In this document: one piece after another, positions 43,292 to 51,696 of the stretch
Layout of the letters: each line of letters begins with the position of its first letter
Numbering within the stretch: position 1 is the first letter of the stretch
NCBI GenBank assembly: GCA_036489395.1
Contig: DASXFW010000260.1
Coordinates: 1-54,882, forward strand
Length of the DNA: 54,882 bases
Reading direction: 5' to 3'
Source of the DNA: JASHVB01 sp036489395
GTDB lineage: Bacteria > Pseudomonadota > Alphaproteobacteria > Acetobacterales > Acetobacteraceae
Made by a program: the position numbers and the translations under genes
The notes under the pieces: generated by a model
Told to the model about the DNA's origin: nothing
The model's database searches: none
The model's input: only the letters and a program-made list of their open reading frames with translations

Positions 43292-44173
43292 ATGCCCGCC
43301 GATGTGCAGCCGGTGATCGGCATCATCGGCGGCTCCGGCCTGTACGACATCGAGGGCCTGGAGGATAAGACCTGGCGCCAGGTCGAAACGCCCTGGGGCA
43401 CCCCCTCCGACGCGCTGCTGTTCGGCCGGCTGGACGGGATCGCGTGCGTGTTCCTGCCGCGGCACGGGCGCGGCCATCCGCTGTCGCCGACGCACCTGAA
43501 CTACCGCGCCAACATCGACGCGCTGAAACGCTCCGGCGTGACGGACGTGGTGTCGCTGTCCGCCGTCGGCAGCCTGCGCGAGGATCTGCCGCCCGGGCAT
43601 TTCGTCGTGGTGGACCAATTCATCGACCGCAGCTTCGCCCGCGAGAAGAGCTTCTTCGGCGAGGGCGTCGTCGCGCATGTGTCGATGGCGCATCCGGTCT
43701 GCCCGCGGCTGGGCGACGCGCTGGAGGCGTCGTGCCGCGCGCTGTCGCTGCCGGTCACGCGCGGCGGCACCTACCTGGCGATGGAGGGCCCGCAGTTCTC
43801 CACGCGCGCCGAAAGCGAGCTGTACCGGTCCTGGGGGTGCTCTGTCATCGGCATGACCAACATGCCGGAGGCGAAGCTCGCGCGCGAGGCGGAGCTCTGT
43901 TACGCGACCGTCGCGATGGTGACGGACTACGATTGCTGGCATCCGGACCACGACCACGTGACGGTGGAAGCGGTGGTGAAGGTCCTGCTGGAGAACGCCG
44001 ACCGTGCGCGCGCCCTGGTGCGCAGCGTGGTGCCGGAGATCGGCCGTCGGCGTGCACTGTGCCGTGGCGGCTGCGACCGGGCGCTGGATAACGCGGTGAT
44101 CACCGCGGCGCACATGCGCGATCCCGCGCTGATCGCGAAGCTGGATGCGGTGGCCGGAAGGGTGCTGGGGTAG
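43292..44173 (+). CDS. mtnP: S-methyl-5'-thioadenosine phosphorylase
   Basis: A 293-residue phosphorylase splitting methylthioadenosine into adenine and methylthioribose-1-phosphate, a step of methionine salvage. Evidence: IGIIGGSGLYDIEGL at the N-terminus with the phosphate-site Gly-Gly-Ser-Gly, FLPRHGRGHPLSPTHLNYRANI, and GGTYLAMEGPQFSTRAESELYRSWG with the substrate-binding Glu-Gly-Pro-Gln-Phe-Ser-Thr. Length fits the family. It starts 7 bases after petC and may be cotranscribed with petBC. Confidence 0.93.
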   Translation: MPADVQPVIGIIGGSGLYDIEGLEDKTWRQVETPWGTPSDALLFGRLDGIACVFLPRHGRGHPLSPTHLNYRANIDALKRSGVTDVVSLSAVGSLREDLPPGHFVVVDQFIDRSFAREKSFFGEGVVAHVSMAHPVCPRLGDALEASCRALSLPVTRGGTYLAMEGPQFSTRAESELYRSWGCSVIGMTNMPEAKLAREAELCYATVAMVTDYDCWHPDHDHVTVEAVVKVLLENADRARALVRSVVPEIGRRRALCRGGCDRALDNAVITAAHMRDPALIAKLDAVAGRVLG

Positions 44174-44206
44174 GCAAGAGCAACCCGCGTTAACCGTTTC
44201 TTTCGG

Positions 44207-44482
44207 ATGAAGACGTATCGAGGCGCAAAACCCGATTGCGGGGCAGCGCGGCCGATGGACATGATCTTCAACGAGCGAACACGGTTGTTCGCGACCTTCC
44301 TGAACAACATCGCCGTCGCGACGATCGTGACGTCGCTCATCGCCCCGGCGGTGAGCTATTTCTACGGTGTCGGCAATCTGGCGCCGAACCGTTGGTGGTT
44401 GCTGATCGCGCTGGCTTGGTTCGTGCTCGGTGTCAGCCTACATAGAGTGGCGGTATTCGTTCTGGGGAGCCTTCGGCAATGA
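44207..44482 (+). CDS. small membrane protein, two helices
   Basis: A 91-residue protein with two predicted membrane helices (NNIAVATIVTSLIAPAVSYF and WWLLIALAWFVLGVSLHRVAVFVL) joined by a short loop. The true start may be one of the later ATGs at 44255 or 44261, which put MIFNERTRLFATF near the N-terminus. Function unknown. Its stop overlaps the start of another tiny membrane-protein gene by four bases, and the pair lies between mtnP and the tandem-TIR gene. Confidence 0.7.
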   Translation: MKTYRGAKPDCGAARPMDMIFNERTRLFATFLNNIAVATIVTSLIAPAVSYFYGVGNLAPNRWWLLIALAWFVLGVSLHRVAVFVLGSLRQ

Positions 44483-44610
44483 CCGGGTTGGAGCTCTATC
44501 TGTTGATCGCGCCGATGGTGCTGTTGGCGCTCGCCTGGGCTTATGCGTGGTGGTGGGTGCGTCAGGGCAACAAGGGCCGCACACCTCCCAAGAGCGTCAA
44601 GCCGGGCTGA
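44479..44610 (+). CDS. tiny single-helix membrane protein
   Basis: A 43-residue frame: MTGLELYLLIAPMVLLALAW then AYAWWWVRQG and a basic tail ending KSVKPG. One membrane helix with aromatic border, positive inside. Its ATG overlaps the previous stop (ATGA), which is good support that it is real and coupled. Function unknown. It ends 102 bases before the tandem-TIR gene. Confidence 0.65.
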   Translation: MTGLELYLLIAPMVLLALAWAYAWWWVRQGNKGRTPPKSVKPG

Positions 44611-44620
44611 CACCCCCGAC

Positions 44621-44639
44621 GGGCCGCGGTACACGGCCC
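44621..44639. terminator. weak stem-loop before TIR gene
   Basis: GGGCCG and CGGCCC form a 6-base stem with a 7-base loop, 11 bases after the tiny membrane-protein gene. No T-run follows, so termination is uncertain. Confidence 0.3.
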
Positions 44640-44712
44640 GGGCGGTCGTCTTGCCGCCGCCCACGCCGAACCATAGTCTGTTGCGCTTCCGGACTTTGCG
44701 GCGGGCGCTGGC

Positions 44713-47574
44713 ATGGCCGTCAACATCTTCGTGTCGTATTCGCACAAGGATACCGCTTCACTGGAGTTGCTGGACTCGGTGTTGGGCGGTCTTGCGAATC
44801 ACCATGGGGCCGAAATCAACCGCTGGGACGACCGACAGGCACTTGCCGGGAATAAGTTTGACGAAGAAATAAAGGCCGCCCTGAACCAGGCGGACATATT
44901 CCTGGCACTGATAACGTCCAACTTCCTCAACTCACGCTACATCTGCAAGACCGAGCTGCCGATTGCCGCGGAACGAGAGGCCGCGGGCAACTGCACGATA
45001 ATCCCCGTGCTGATGAAGGATTGTCATTGGGAACTGCTCCGCCTGACTGACGTGAATGCCCTGCCGGTGGACAGCAACCGCGCGTTGAAGCCGGTGTATC
45101 AGTGGCCAAAAAACCGCCGCGACGAAGCGCTGACGCAGATCAGCAAGCGCCTTGCCGAGCAAGTGGACCGGCTCAGCGCCCACGGCGACGACAACGCACC
45201 GGCCGGCATCAACCTCCCCCTCTACCGCCAGCGCGCCCAGGCGAAACGGTCGGCGATCGACACGGCGGACCGGGCGCGGCCGGGCGCGGACCGGGCGCCG
45301 ACCGGTTTCATCTCCTATGCGCGTGACGACATCGCCCAATTCCGCGAACTCCGCAAAGACCTGGGCGCCACGGAGCACGTTCTGGGCGTCCGATTCTGGG
45401 CCGATCCGGAAATCCATGCCGGCCAGCACTGGTACCCGGAGATCCAGCGCCGTATCGACTCCGCCGATGTCTTCCTTCTGCTCGCGAGCAGGAGTTATTT
45501 CGGTAGCTCGTTTATTCGCGCGCACGAACTGCCCGCCATCGAGGCGAGGCTGCGCACACCCCGCACGCTCGCCATAACCGTCATCCTGGAGAATTGCGCC
45601 TGGGAGAACGTGCTTGGTCACGTGCAGGCCGTACCCACGTTCAACGGCCGCGCCCTGCCGATCGGGCGGTGGCAGCCGCCAGAGGAGGGCTTCGACCGCG
45701 CACGCGACCAAATTGAGACCGCGCTGAAGCAGTACTTTGGCCTGGTGCCGCTATTGGGTGGGCCGAACCCGTTCGATGCTGCGGGGCAAGTACCCGCCGG
45801 AATTCCATGGCTGCGGCGCCATCAGCAGTTTGTCCGTGATACCGAAGGCGGGCCGTCCGACGGGCACACGGCAAACGATCCGCAGGTCGTGGAACTGCAC
45901 CGCAACGTCGTCCTCCTCGCCGAACAATTCGCTGAGACTGTGGTACGGCTTGACAACGCGGAAGGCTGGAGTGGAATTCGTCGCGATGCGCGGACCTTCG
46001 CCAAGGCGGTGGGAATTGCCCCGGCCGAGGTACCGGGTCAGCTCTTAGGTATCTATGCTGCGTTCATTCAGGTTGCCTCCTTCGTCGATACCGACCGGCG
46101 CATCCGCGACAGCGCTGGCGGGCCGGCGGACCCACTGACGCCGGAACGGGCGCGAGAACTTAACAACCTCGTCGATGTCACCAACCTCTGGCTGGGCCAG
46201 TTTTCTCGCCCCCAGAAACTGGACGAGGCGTTGGCTGGACTGCGCGGCACTAAAATACCCCGTGCAGAGGCTGCCACTTTCATTCGCCGCGCCCAGGCAA
46301 AGCACGTCGTGTCGGACGACGATGCGAATGCCGTCCGTGCCATGCTGGGGGACGACCAGCGCATGGGTCCCGGTGCTGATAAATCACGGCTGCACGCAGC
46401 GTTGGGCGCAATCAACCTTTTCTATCGGATCGCCGGCCTAAAGCTAGCGGAAAACCTGGCGGGGGATAACAGGCAGTCGTCGCTCGGACTGCTCGGTTGG
46501 GAGGCGATTGACGAATCGGTGCACGAGCTGACCCGTCTCGTGACCATCTTGGACCCCAAGATGAAAGATCTCTCCGAGCGGCTGTTGGCTGGCAAGCCGA
46601 TTGCTCCGGAGAGAGCGACCGACCCTGACGCTCGGGTGCAGCGCAGTAGCGGATTCGCCTCCGCTGTGGCCTCGACCAGTCCAAACCAAGCGACAGATAA
46701 GAAGCTGCTGGACCAGAAGCGCGAGCAAATCATAGCAGATCTCGGTCGACATTTCGGCACGACGTTCATTAGAAAGAGAGGAGTCTACTTCTCTAGTACA
46801 ACAGACGACAAGCGGCTAATCTGCACTATTTCAAAGCGCTATCATAGGCGGTCCCAGCCCTATTGGTTCGGTTACCATGCGGAATGGCATGAATTCCTTG
46901 TGGAGGAAGGCGATGGGTACCTCGTTCTGGGCTGCATCGACCTTCCGTTCGCATTTGCGATCCCAATCGACGTGATAACAGCGATCTTGAACACGCTCAA
47001 CGTCACAATGATCGAAGGCCGGGTGGACTATTGGCATCTTCGTGTCATTGAGCCTGGGCCGGATTCCTACGCGCTGGCGGTGCCCAACTCTCAACCGTTC
47101 GTAATCGACAGTTATCGCGTACCGCATTTCCGCGACGAGCCGCGCACCGCCGAGTTGCTCCGCGCCCGCGCCCGCGCCGTTGACGATCCGGACGCGTCTG
47201 CCCGCGGCGCCGCGCTCGCCGCCCTGGCGCAGCATTTCCGCGACGAGCCGCGCACCGCCGAGCTGCTCCGCGCCCGCGCCGTTGACGATCCGGACGCGTC
47301 TGCCCGCCGCGCCGCACTGCTCGCGCTGGCGGGTACGCTCGCAATCGACAGCGCAGCCGTGCTGTGCTCGCGCGATCTGGATGGCCTCCACCCAGGTTGG
47401 GACGCGCGCGAACCGATCACCCAGGCAAGGCTCGCGCAAGCCGCGGAGAAGCTTGGCAGACCCGAAGCGGCGATCCGCGACCTCTACGAGCAGCTCGCGC
47501 GTGTCGCGCCCCTCACGCTCGCCTGGCAGCAGCCGAAGCGAAAGCAGACGCCGAGACGGACGTCGAAGCCATGA
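44713..47574 (+). CDS. tandem-TIR protein with unknown central domains and HEAT-like repeats
   Basis: A 953-residue protein, not assignable to a named system. TIR 1 (about 3-155) starts VNIFVSYSHKD and keeps the putative catalytic Glu81 in SRYICKTEL. TIR 2 (about 197-345) starts TGFISYARDD and keeps Glu272 in SSFIRAHEL. A helical region of unknown fold follows (about 390-660). Residues about 670-785 form a beta-rich domain with YWFGYHAEWHEFL and VDYWHLRVI, a shape I have seen in uncharacterised bacterial proteins. From 806, two nearly identical HEAT-like units (FRDEPRTAELLRARAVDDPD) come from a recent DNA duplication. No signal peptide. TIR domains in bacteria often hydrolyse NAD+ in antiphage defence; that role here is inference. 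A/T content rises in the central part. Confidence 0.85.
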   Translation: MAVNIFVSYSHKDTASLELLDSVLGGLANHHGAEINRWDDRQALAGNKFDEEIKAALNQADIFLALITSNFLNSRYICKTELPIAAEREAAGNCTIIPVLMKDCHWELLRLTDVNALPVDSNRALKPVYQWPKNRRDEALTQISKRLAEQVDRLSAHGDDNAPAGINLPLYRQRAQAKRSAIDTADRARPGADRAPTGFISYARDDIAQFRELRKDLGATEHVLGVRFWADPEIHAGQHWYPEIQRRIDSADVFLLLASRSYFGSSFIRAHELPAIEARLRTPRTLAITVILENCAWENVLGHVQAVPTFNGRALPIGRWQPPEEGFDRARDQIETALKQYFGLVPLLGGPNPFDAAGQVPAGIPWLRRHQQFVRDTEGGPSDGHTANDPQVVELHRNVVLLAEQFAETVVRLDNAEGWSGIRRDARTFAKAVGIAPAEVPGQLLGIYAAFIQVASFVDTDRRIRDSAGGPADPLTPERARELNNLVDVTNLWLGQFSRPQKLDEALAGLRGTKIPRAEAATFIRRAQAKHVVSDDDANAVRAMLGDDQRMGPGADKSRLHAALGAINLFYRIAGLKLAENLAGDNRQSSLGLLGWEAIDESVHELTRLVTILDPKMKDLSERLLAGKPIAPERATDPDARVQRSSGFASAVASTSPNQATDKKLLDQKREQIIADLGRHFGTTFIRKRGVYFSSTTDDKRLICTISKRYHRRSQPYWFGYHAEWHEFLVEEGDGYLVLGCIDLPFAFAIPIDVITAILNTLNVTMIEGRVDYWHLRVIEPGPDSYALAVPNSQPFVIDSYRVPHFRDEPRTAELLRARARAVDDPDASARGAALAALAQHFRDEPRTAELLRARAVDDPDASARRAALLALAGTLAIDSAAVLCSRDLDGLHPGWDAREPITQARLAQAAEKLGRPEAAIRDLYEQLARVAPLTLAWQQPKRKQTPRRTSKP
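47126..47316 (+). repeat. in-gene tandem duplication encoding HEAT-like units
   Basis: Two units of about 100 bases within the TIR gene, each beginning TTCCGCGACGAGCCGCGCACC, are almost identical at the DNA level. The first has an extra six bases (one additional Arg-Ala). Near identity of DNA shows recent expansion and potential for copy-number change in frame. Confidence 0.8.
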
Positions 47575-47687
47575 CCCGGCCAGTCGCCATATGTGGGTCG
47601 GTCTCCTCGCCGCTGGACGATGGGGGACAGCTTGATCTTTCCTTTGCCGGACCCGAACACCCCTTCCCTGGAATATTGCGTTTTGCT

Positions 47688-47695
47688 ATACGTAT
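47688..47695. promoter_or_regulatory. possible operator/promoter of RelE-XRE module
   Basis: ATACGTAT palindrome just before the RelE start, overlapped by an extended -10-like TGCTATAC. The site could serve autorepression by the XRE protein. The 124-bp interval after the TIR gene is A/T-rich here and suggests an independent promoter. Confidence 0.35.
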
Positions 47696-47698
47696 TCA

Positions 47699-47947
47699 GT
47701 GAAGACCGTCCGCTATACCAAGGAGGCAGCCAGGGACCTCAAGCGGCATGGCAACATCGCCGACCGCGCGCGCAGGACGGTCAGCGAGTATGCCGCCGAT
47801 CCAGGCGCTCACGCCAACAACGTGACGCAACTCGTCGGCAACCCGCTCTGGCGCATGCGGATCGGAGACTTCCGGGCGATCTTCGAAGAGACCGCCGACA
47901 TGATTACCGTGACCAAGCTGCGGCCGAGAGGTTCAGCCTATGATTGA
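47699..47947 (+). CDS. RelE/HigB-type toxin
   Basis: An 82-residue toxin of the RelE superfamily: KTVRYTKEAARDLKRHGNIADR, then NNVTQLVGNPLWRMRIGDFRAIFEETADMITVTKLRPRGSAYD. The basic and aromatic residues expected for mRNA cleavage on the ribosome (WRMRIGDFRAIFEE; final Arg/Tyr) are present. Translation starts at a GTG. It is followed after 12 bases by an XRE-type antitoxin gene; toxin first is the HigBA order. The module looks intact. Confidence 0.87.
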   Translation: MKTVRYTKEAARDLKRHGNIADRARRTVSEYAADPGAHANNVTQLVGNPLWRMRIGDFRAIFEETADMITVTKLRPRGSAYD

Positions 47948-47959
47948 TCAGGCGCCACC

Positions 47960-48328
47960 ATGAGCATTCAGACGATCGTATCGCCAAGCGGCGACGAACT
48001 GGTGGTCCTGAGCCGGCAGGAATACCAGGACCTGCTCGACGCCCGCGATCACGCTGCGGCCATGCGCGCGGTCGCCGCCGGCGCCGATACACTTACAGAC
48101 GCGGAACTCGGCGAGTATCTCGCAGCCCCGACGCCACTCGCCTACTGGCGGAAACGGCGCGGCATGGTGCAGGCGCAACTCGCGACAGGACTGGCGATTT
48201 CGCAACCGTACCTGGCGCAGCTCGAGGCGGGCAAGCGCACCGGAGACGTCACGCTGTACGCCCGCCTGGCCGAGACCCTGCGGCTTCGCATCGAGGACCT
48301 TGTGCCGGACGGCCGCGCGTCCCCGTGA
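47960..48328 (+). CDS. XRE-family antitoxin
   Basis: A 122-residue antitoxin. The N-terminal third (ELVVLSRQEYQDLLDARDHAAAMRAV) would bind the toxin, and residues about 70-120 form a helix-turn-helix of the XRE/Cro type: WRKRRGMVQAQLATGLAISQPYLAQLEAGKRTGDVTLYARLAETL. Probable repressor of the module. The C-terminus DLVPDGRASP is short and flexible. Confidence 0.87.
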   Translation: MSIQTIVSPSGDELVVLSRQEYQDLLDARDHAAAMRAVAAGADTLTDAELGEYLAAPTPLAYWRKRRGMVQAQLATGLAISQPYLAQLEAGKRTGDVTLYARLAETLRLRIEDLVPDGRASP

Positions 48329-48414
48329 GGCCTGGCCAACGCGCGGCGCACATGTGCGACCCAGCGCTGGCGGCAAAGTCGGGCGTGGCGGCGGTGGCGG
48401 TACTCGGCTGAGAC

Positions 48415-48840
48415 CTACATCGCCTCCGCGTCGCCCAGCCCGGCCAATAGCGGCGCCCACCGTGTTCCAGCCATCCGGGACATCAGTCGGCGATCTGCCG
48501 TCACCAGGCGCACGCCGCGGCGCTCAGCCAGCGCGAGATAGAAGCAGTCGTAGGCTGGATGCGACACGGCGCCGGCTATCTCGAATGCGCGTGCGGCGAG
48601 ATCCCTTGTCGGCACCACTTCGTCGAGCAATTCAGGGAGTCCGTCAACGATGGACGCTGCCTGGTCGGCCGTGATCTCCCCGCGGCTCACCTTCAGGCAG
48701 GCGACATTGCAGACCTCGGGGAATATGAGGTCCGGCGCCAGCAGGGTCGTTCCTGCGGTCAGGAGCACCTCGGCAGCCTCGGATTGCGCCTCGGCGACGA
48801 ACCACTTGAAAGCGACACTGGCATCGACGACGAGCGTCAC
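48415..48840 (-). CDS. vapC: VapC-type PIN ribonuclease toxin
   Basis: A 141-residue PIN-domain toxin. Acidic cluster: Asp6 in LVVDASVAFKWF, a Glu in LIFPEVCNV, and Asp residues in HPAYDCFYLALAERRGVRLVTADRRL. All canonical residues are present, so activity is expected. Starts at a GTG overlapping the antitoxin stop (GTGA). Curiously the antitoxin upstream carries a frameshift. Confidence 0.9.
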   Translation of the reverse strand: MTLVVDASVAFKWFVAEAQSEAAEVLLTAGTTLLAPDLIFPEVCNVACLKVSRGEITADQAASIVDGLPELLDEVVPTRDLAARAFEIAGAVSHPAYDCFYLALAERRGVRLVTADRRLMSRMAGTRWAPLLAGLGDAEAM

Positions 48841-49074
48841 CGTGTGTCCCGGTCCTGGCGGATCAGATCGGTGCTGTCCGTCTGCTGGACCGACGCGGGG
48901 GTCAGGCTGCGCACGCGCCGCGCCAGCGCAACACGTTCCTCAGGTGTGAGCCGCGCGGCCGCGGTCAGGGGCGAGGCGCAGCTCCTGCTCCAGGGAGTGC
49001 CCATGCAATTCCGCCTTGCGGCGCAAGGAGGCCACAACGCGGTCGTCCAGGTTTCGCACCAGCACCTGCGACAT
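48837..49074 (-). pseudogene. VapB/FitA-like antitoxin, frameshifted
   Basis: The start reads MSQVLVRNLDDRVVASLRR, KAELHGHSLEQELR, a FitA-like ribbon-helix-helix, then the frame runs to a premature stop. In the neighbouring frame the expected C-terminal continuation SPLTAAARLTPEERVALARR, TPASVQQTDSTDLIRQDRDT is present and ends at the overlap with vapC. One extra base (or two missing) near 48966-48978 explains it. A broken antitoxin beside an intact toxin would be costly, so an error in the sequence is a serious alternative. Confidence 0.8.
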
Positions 49075-49301
49075 CGCCGCTACCCAAATGTGTTATCGAA
49101 ATTGATAGCATGAAGTAACCGCGGCGTCGAGTGCAATCGTTGACGGCGCCTCTGTCGGCACGACCCATCCAGTCGCGAGCCGCTGCGGTCCGTCAGCGGC
49201 TGCTGTAGCCGTATGACCACCAGACCGGCTGCCGACGCGTCCATCGGCGTTCCCTCCGATACGGACAATGCGCGGAAACGCCCGCGCCGGCGCGCGGTTG
49301 C

Positions 49302-49901
49302 TCAGCGGCGGCTGGCGGTTTCCACCGCCTGATGCTTGTCCAGCAGCGCCCGCGTCGTCCGGGTGGCCTGCTGGATCTGCTGCGGCGTCGCGTCGGCGGC
49401 TCCGGCCCCCAGCTTCACCTGCCCGTCCGGTTGCGGCACGGCGATCGGCTTCACCACCACAGGTGCCACGCCGTGCTTCTTCAGCCCCAACTCGGTCGCC
49501 ACCTGCGGGCTGACATCCATCATCCGACTGCCCACGAACGGTCCGCGGTCCTCGATCCTGACCTCCGCCGACCTGCCGTTGCGGAGGTTGGTCACCGTGG
49601 CGGTGGTGCCTAGCGGCAGGGTCTTGCTGGCGGCGACGTCGGAGTGCGGGTTCATCCGGTCGCCATTCGCCATCACATGGTGGGCGAAGCCGGGTCCGTA
49701 CCACGACGCGTGGCCCGCTTCCTTGCGGCCTGAATGATCGATCCAGACCCGGCCGCGCGGCGCGATCGGCGGCAACCGATCCAGCTTTTTCGCTTCTGCC
49801 TTGGCGGCCGGCGAGTCAGGCGGAGGGACGGCGGCGAACCCAGGGGCAGCCAGAACACCCACAAGCAGCGCGGCGATGACGATAAGGTAATTCTGCGGCA
49901 T
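49302..49901 (-). CDS. rlpA: septal ring lytic transglycosylase RlpA family protein
   Basis: A 199-residue exported protein. Signal peptide 1-24 (hydrophobic core, GFAA cleavage). A double-psi beta-barrel follows: AGHASWYGPGFAHHVMANGDRMN, LPLGTTATVTNLRNGRSAEVRIEDRGPFVGSRMMDVS, ending near residue 150. RlpA cleaves denuded peptidoglycan strands at the septum. The usual SPOR domain is absent and there is no lipobox Cys, both variable in the family. The interval 49075-49301 shows no gene. Confidence 0.88.
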   Translation of the reverse strand: MPQNYLIVIAALLVGVLAAPGFAAVPPPDSPAAKAEAKKLDRLPPIAPRGRVWIDHSGRKEAGHASWYGPGFAHHVMANGDRMNPHSDVAASKTLPLGTTATVTNLRNGRSAEVRIEDRGPFVGSRMMDVSPQVATELGLKKHGVAPVVVKPIAVPQPDGQVKLGAGAADATPQQIQQATRTTRALLDKHQAVETASRR

Positions 49902-50067
49902 CTGCTGTCCCGAGCGCTGACTCGGCCAAGACGCGGCAGGGCCTCTGCGGTTCCCGCGGGGCTCGGCTGCGACGTTGCCGCCAACATCAATGCAAGGTGA
50001 CAGCGGACTGGCACGTCCGGTATAGGACGCCCTGCCGCTGCAGCGGCCTGGTTACGGGGCAGCCGTC

Positions 50068-50253
50068 ATGCTGGATCTGGTTGGAATTGTCGTCAGTGGC
50101 GTAATGATCCTGTTCGTCGTCTTCCGGGCGGTGCAGCTCGACCGCACGTTGCCCTGGTTCGTGACGATTAAACCGCCAGCAGACAGGCCGGATGCCACCT
50201 CGTCGCGGACGCCGCCCCGCCAGGTCTGGTCGCGCGTGCCCCGGCGGCGCTGA
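50068..50253 (+). CDS. small membrane protein upstream of O-ligase
   Basis: A 61-residue frame with one N-terminal hydrophobic helix (MLDLVGIVVSGVMILFVVFRAV) and a basic, Pro-rich tail. It ends 29 bases before the O-ligase gene. There is no strong ribosome-binding site and no recognised family, so it might not be expressed. If real it could be a small accessory of the surface-polymer system. Confidence 0.5.
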   Translation: MLDLVGIVVSGVMILFVVFRAVQLDRTLPWFVTIKPPADRPDATSSRTPPRQVWSRVPRRR

Positions 50254-50282
50254 CACCTGACCCGCGCAAGGGAGCGCCTCGC

Positions 50283-51653
50283 TTGATCCGCAGTCTGTTC
50301 CTGGTGTGCGTTTTCATGGCGTTCATCGGCGGAGGCTTTGCCGCGCCGTTCGTCGCCACGCTGGGTTACGTGTGGGTCGATACCTTCCGGCCCCAGGGCG
50401 TCGCCTACATCATCCTGAACCAGATACCCGTGGCGCTGGTGATGGGCTGCGCCGCTTTCGGCAGTTACCTGTTCTCGGACCGGCGGTACCCTCCGCGCAT
50501 GACGCTGATCACCGGGCTGACGATCACGATGTGCATCTGGATGACCGCCACGTGCCTCTGGGCACAGGTGCCCGACGCGGCATGGTCGAAATGGAACTGG
50601 GCCTTCAAGACGGTCATGTTCTCCGCTTTCATCCCTCTGGTGATCCGCTCGCGCGTGCAGATCGAAGCGTTCGCGCAGACCTTCCTCTTTTCGCTGGCGG
50701 CCAATTTCATACCGTTCGGTCTAAAGACGATGATCTCCGGCGGCGGATATGGCCGCAACCTCGGACTGATGTCGGGCGATGCCAACCTGGCCGAGGGTGG
50801 CCTGCTGTCCACGTTCTGTCTGATGGCGATCCCTCTCGCGTTCCATCTCGCGAAGCATACGCAGATTATTCCGCGCCTTCGCATCATGCCGCTTGGTTAC
50901 CTCGCGTTGGCGGGTCTTGCCCTCGCCACGACGATCGGCACTTACGAGCGGAGCGCGTTGATCGGGCTGGTCGTGATGGGCGCAATCATGATCATGCGGT
51001 CGCGCCGAAAGATTCTGTTCGCGTTGTTTGCCGCCGTGGTGGCTGCCGGGATCATCTACCAGACCTCAGCGGGCTGGGGACAGCGGATGTCAACGATGGA
51101 GGATCCGACGGCGGACACATCCGCCTTGACCCGGCTCCTGGTCTGGGAGTGGACATACAGGTTCACACTGACACATCCGTTCGGTGGCGGCTTCCAGTCT
51201 TACATCATTGATCGTCTGGAATACCCGGATGGGGCGGTCGAGACCGGGCGCGCATTTCACAGCATTTATTTCGAAGTGCTCGGCGAGCAGGGTTGGCCCG
51301 GGTTGGCCATGTTCCTTGCGATAGCCGGGTCAACCATGCTGAACCTGATTCGATTGTCGCGCCGGACCCGCAAGATTCCAGAACTGGCCTGGTGCGCCGA
51401 CATGTCCGACGCCTTGCAAGCGTCGTTGGCGGTGTTTCTGACGGCCGGCGCCTTTGTCGGAATCGCCTGTCAGCCGCCATTCTGGTACTTTATCGCAATG
51501 TCTGTCAGCCTTCGCGAATATGTAAGGCGAGTCGAACAGCCGCCCCAGGCGGAAGGGTGGCGGGCGCGGGCATTGCCTATGGCGGCGGCATCCGCGTCTG
51601 CCGGCCAGCCGCCACCCTGGCGCCGGCCGGCTTTGGGCCGGACGGCGCGGTAA
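50283..51653 (+). CDS. exosortase-associated O-glycosylation/O-antigen ligase
   Basis: A 456-residue polytopic membrane protein of the Wzy/WaaL-like superfamily, in the group seen with exosortase A (TIGR03097 type). About ten helices are predicted. Typical are ATLGYVWVDTFRPQGVAY near the start, a large periplasmic loop with GDANLAEGGLLS, ERSALIGL, and TRLLVWEWTYRFTLTHPFGGGFQSY followed by AFHSIYFEVLGEQGWPGL, the conserved His-rich region of ligases. Likely function is transfer or ligation of a polymer to a protein or lipid at the periplasmic face. The PEP-CTERM protein at 31.7 kb is a plausible member of the same surface system. Confidence 0.85.
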   Translation: MIRSLFLVCVFMAFIGGGFAAPFVATLGYVWVDTFRPQGVAYIILNQIPVALVMGCAAFGSYLFSDRRYPPRMTLITGLTITMCIWMTATCLWAQVPDAAWSKWNWAFKTVMFSAFIPLVIRSRVQIEAFAQTFLFSLAANFIPFGLKTMISGGGYGRNLGLMSGDANLAEGGLLSTFCLMAIPLAFHLAKHTQIIPRLRIMPLGYLALAGLALATTIGTYERSALIGLVVMGAIMIMRSRRKILFALFAAVVAAGIIYQTSAGWGQRMSTMEDPTADTSALTRLLVWEWTYRFTLTHPFGGGFQSYIIDRLEYPDGAVETGRAFHSIYFEVLGEQGWPGLAMFLAIAGSTMLNLIRLSRRTRKIPELAWCADMSDALQASLAVFLTAGAFVGIACQPPFWYFIAMSVSLREYVRRVEQPPQAEGWRARALPMAAASASAGQPPPWRRPALGRTAR

Positions 51654-51696
51654 TGCGGGCGGGAGCCGCGACCGTCATGCGACGGCCGTGCATCGT

